Origin: Thiotrichales bacterium
Lineage (GTDB): Bacteria > Pseudomonadota > Gammaproteobacteria > J044
Direction of reading: 5' to 3'
Length of the DNA: 5,999 nt
Assembly (NCBI GenBank): GCA_024762895.1
Contig: JANTGN010000160.1
Coordinates: 1-5,999, forward strand
Translations under genes and position numbers: made by a program
Shown here: in pieces, positions 5,431 to 5,999 of the stretch
Layout: each line of letters opens with the position of its first letter
Numbering within the stretch: position 1 is the first letter of the stretch
Notes under the pieces: model-generated
What the model was told of the DNA's origin: nothing
Seen by the model: only the letters and a program-made list of their open reading frames with translations
Databases searched by the model: none

Positions 5431-5999
5431 ATGAAATTGAGAAAAAAATCTAATCAGCTCCACGTGGATACGCAGTGTCCCTTGCAGGAGTCAGAAGCCG
5501 CGGTCCAGAGCAAGGATGCCGGAATGACGCTCAGCCGGCGTGATTTTCTCCGAAACTCCAGCCTCATGGCAGGAGGTGCGGCGATTGTGGGCAATCTGAG
5601 CCCGACCATGATGAAAAAGGCCGAGGCGTCCGTTCCCAAACAGGGGTCTGTCAAAGAAGTAAAGACCGTCTGCACCCATTGTTCGGTAGGTTGTGGAATT
5701 ATCGCAGAGGTACAGGAAGGTGTTTGGACGGGGCAGGAGCCGGCACTGGATCATCCCTTTAACCGAGGGGCGCATTGTGCCAAGGGTGCCGCGGTGCGTG
5801 AGCATGGTCATGGAGAGCGCAGGCTGAAGTATCCAACCAAGCTGGTTAATGGTAAATGGAAAAAAATCTCCTGGGATGAGGCCATTAATGAAGTAGGCGA
5901 CAAGTTGCTGGAGATTCGTGAGCAGTCAGGCCCCGATTCGGTGTACTGGCTGGGTTCGGCCAAGCACAATAATGAACAGGCCTATCTGTTCAGAAAGAT
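5431..5999 (+). CDS. fdhA: Formate dehydrogenase catalytic (alpha) subunit, Mo/W-bis-MGD, partial N-terminus
   Basis: The frame opens at ATG 5431, with GAGAGG eight bases upstream, and is still open at the window end after 189 codons. The N-terminus is a long Tat signal: about 30 polar residues, then the twin-arginine motif SRRDFLR at 35-41 and a hydrophobic stretch to about residue 60. So the enzyme is exported folded to the periplasm. The N-terminal [4Fe-4S] motif of the DMSO reductase superfamily follows: Cys81-X2-Cys84-X3-Cys88-X27-Cys116, inside VCTHCSVGCGI and GAHCAKG. LKYPTKLVNGKWKKISWDEA and YWLGSAKHNNEQAYLFRK are typical of formate dehydrogenases. Known for the family: oxidation of formate to CO2 at a Mo or W bis-MGD centre with a Cys or Sec ligand. 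That residue lies just beyond the window, so Cys versus Sec cannot be told. Partner subunits (FdhB, FdhC) would be expected downstream. Confidence 0.93.
   Translation, partial: MKLRKKSNQLHVDTQCPLQESEAAVQSKDAGMTLSRRDFLRNSSLMAGGAAIVGNLSPTMMKKAEASVPKQGSVKEVKTVCTHCSVGCGIIAEVQEGVWTGQEPALDHPFNRGAHCAKGAAVREHGHGERRLKYPTKLVNGKWKKISWDEAINEVGDKLLEIREQSGPDSVYWLGSAKHNNEQAYLFRK

Noticed and set aside
5454..5811. Two open frames on the minus strand opposite the start of fdhA
   Set aside because: They overlap each other and the well-supported fdhA coding region, and show no family motif.
1..5999. Mobile element, defence system, CRISPR array or tRNA
   Set aside because: No transposase, terminal repeats, repeated spacers, tRNA-like cloverleaf or shift in composition was seen; all genes fit one metabolic cluster.

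Overview
This window holds the 5' part of a formate dehydrogenase (Fdh) gene cluster from a proteobacterium. The gene order and protein families point to a gammaproteobacterium, but I cannot name the genus from sequence alone. The evidence is the set of families together: FdhD, a MoaA-type GTP 3',8-cyclase, DUF3305, DUF3306, a multi-cluster ferredoxin, a TorD-family chaperone, the small 'formate dehydrogenase region TAT target' protein, and the start of a periplasmic Mo/W formate dehydrogenase catalytic subunit. Base composition is moderate and even across the window, with no insertion sequence, tRNA, rRNA or CRISPR array.

Layout. On the minus strand, positions 1-1229 carry moaA followed 2 bp later by fdhD, which leaves the window at position 1. 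The fdhD ribosome binding site lies inside the last codons of moaA. A 394-bp divergent intergenic region (1230-1623) follows. On the plus strand come DUF3305 (1624-2154), DUF3306 (2151-2720, ATGA overlap) and a 541-residue polyferredoxin (2736-4361). After a 120-bp gap with a possible hairpin come torD-like (4482-5150), fdhX-like (5191-5400) and fdhA (5431 to beyond 5999).

How they fit together. MoaA starts molybdenum cofactor synthesis. FdhD is the sulfurtransferase that sulfurates the cofactor so that Fdh becomes active. The TorD-like protein probably holds the apo-catalytic subunit and shields its twin-arginine signal until cofactor and Fe-S clusters are in place. FdhX and FdhA both carry Tat signals and should be exported. 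The polyferredoxin has neither signal peptide nor membrane segment, so it should act in the cytoplasm. DUF3305 and DUF3306 have no established function. The window ends just before the region where the catalytic Cys or Sec of FdhA is expected.

The most noteworthy points are the uncharacterised DUF3305/DUF3306/polyferredoxin trio, the polyferredoxin's irregular cysteine pattern (the second cluster motif shows only three of four cysteines), and the long divergent control region. I did not find an undescribed system of another kind: this is a recognisable cluster type with several members of unknown role.
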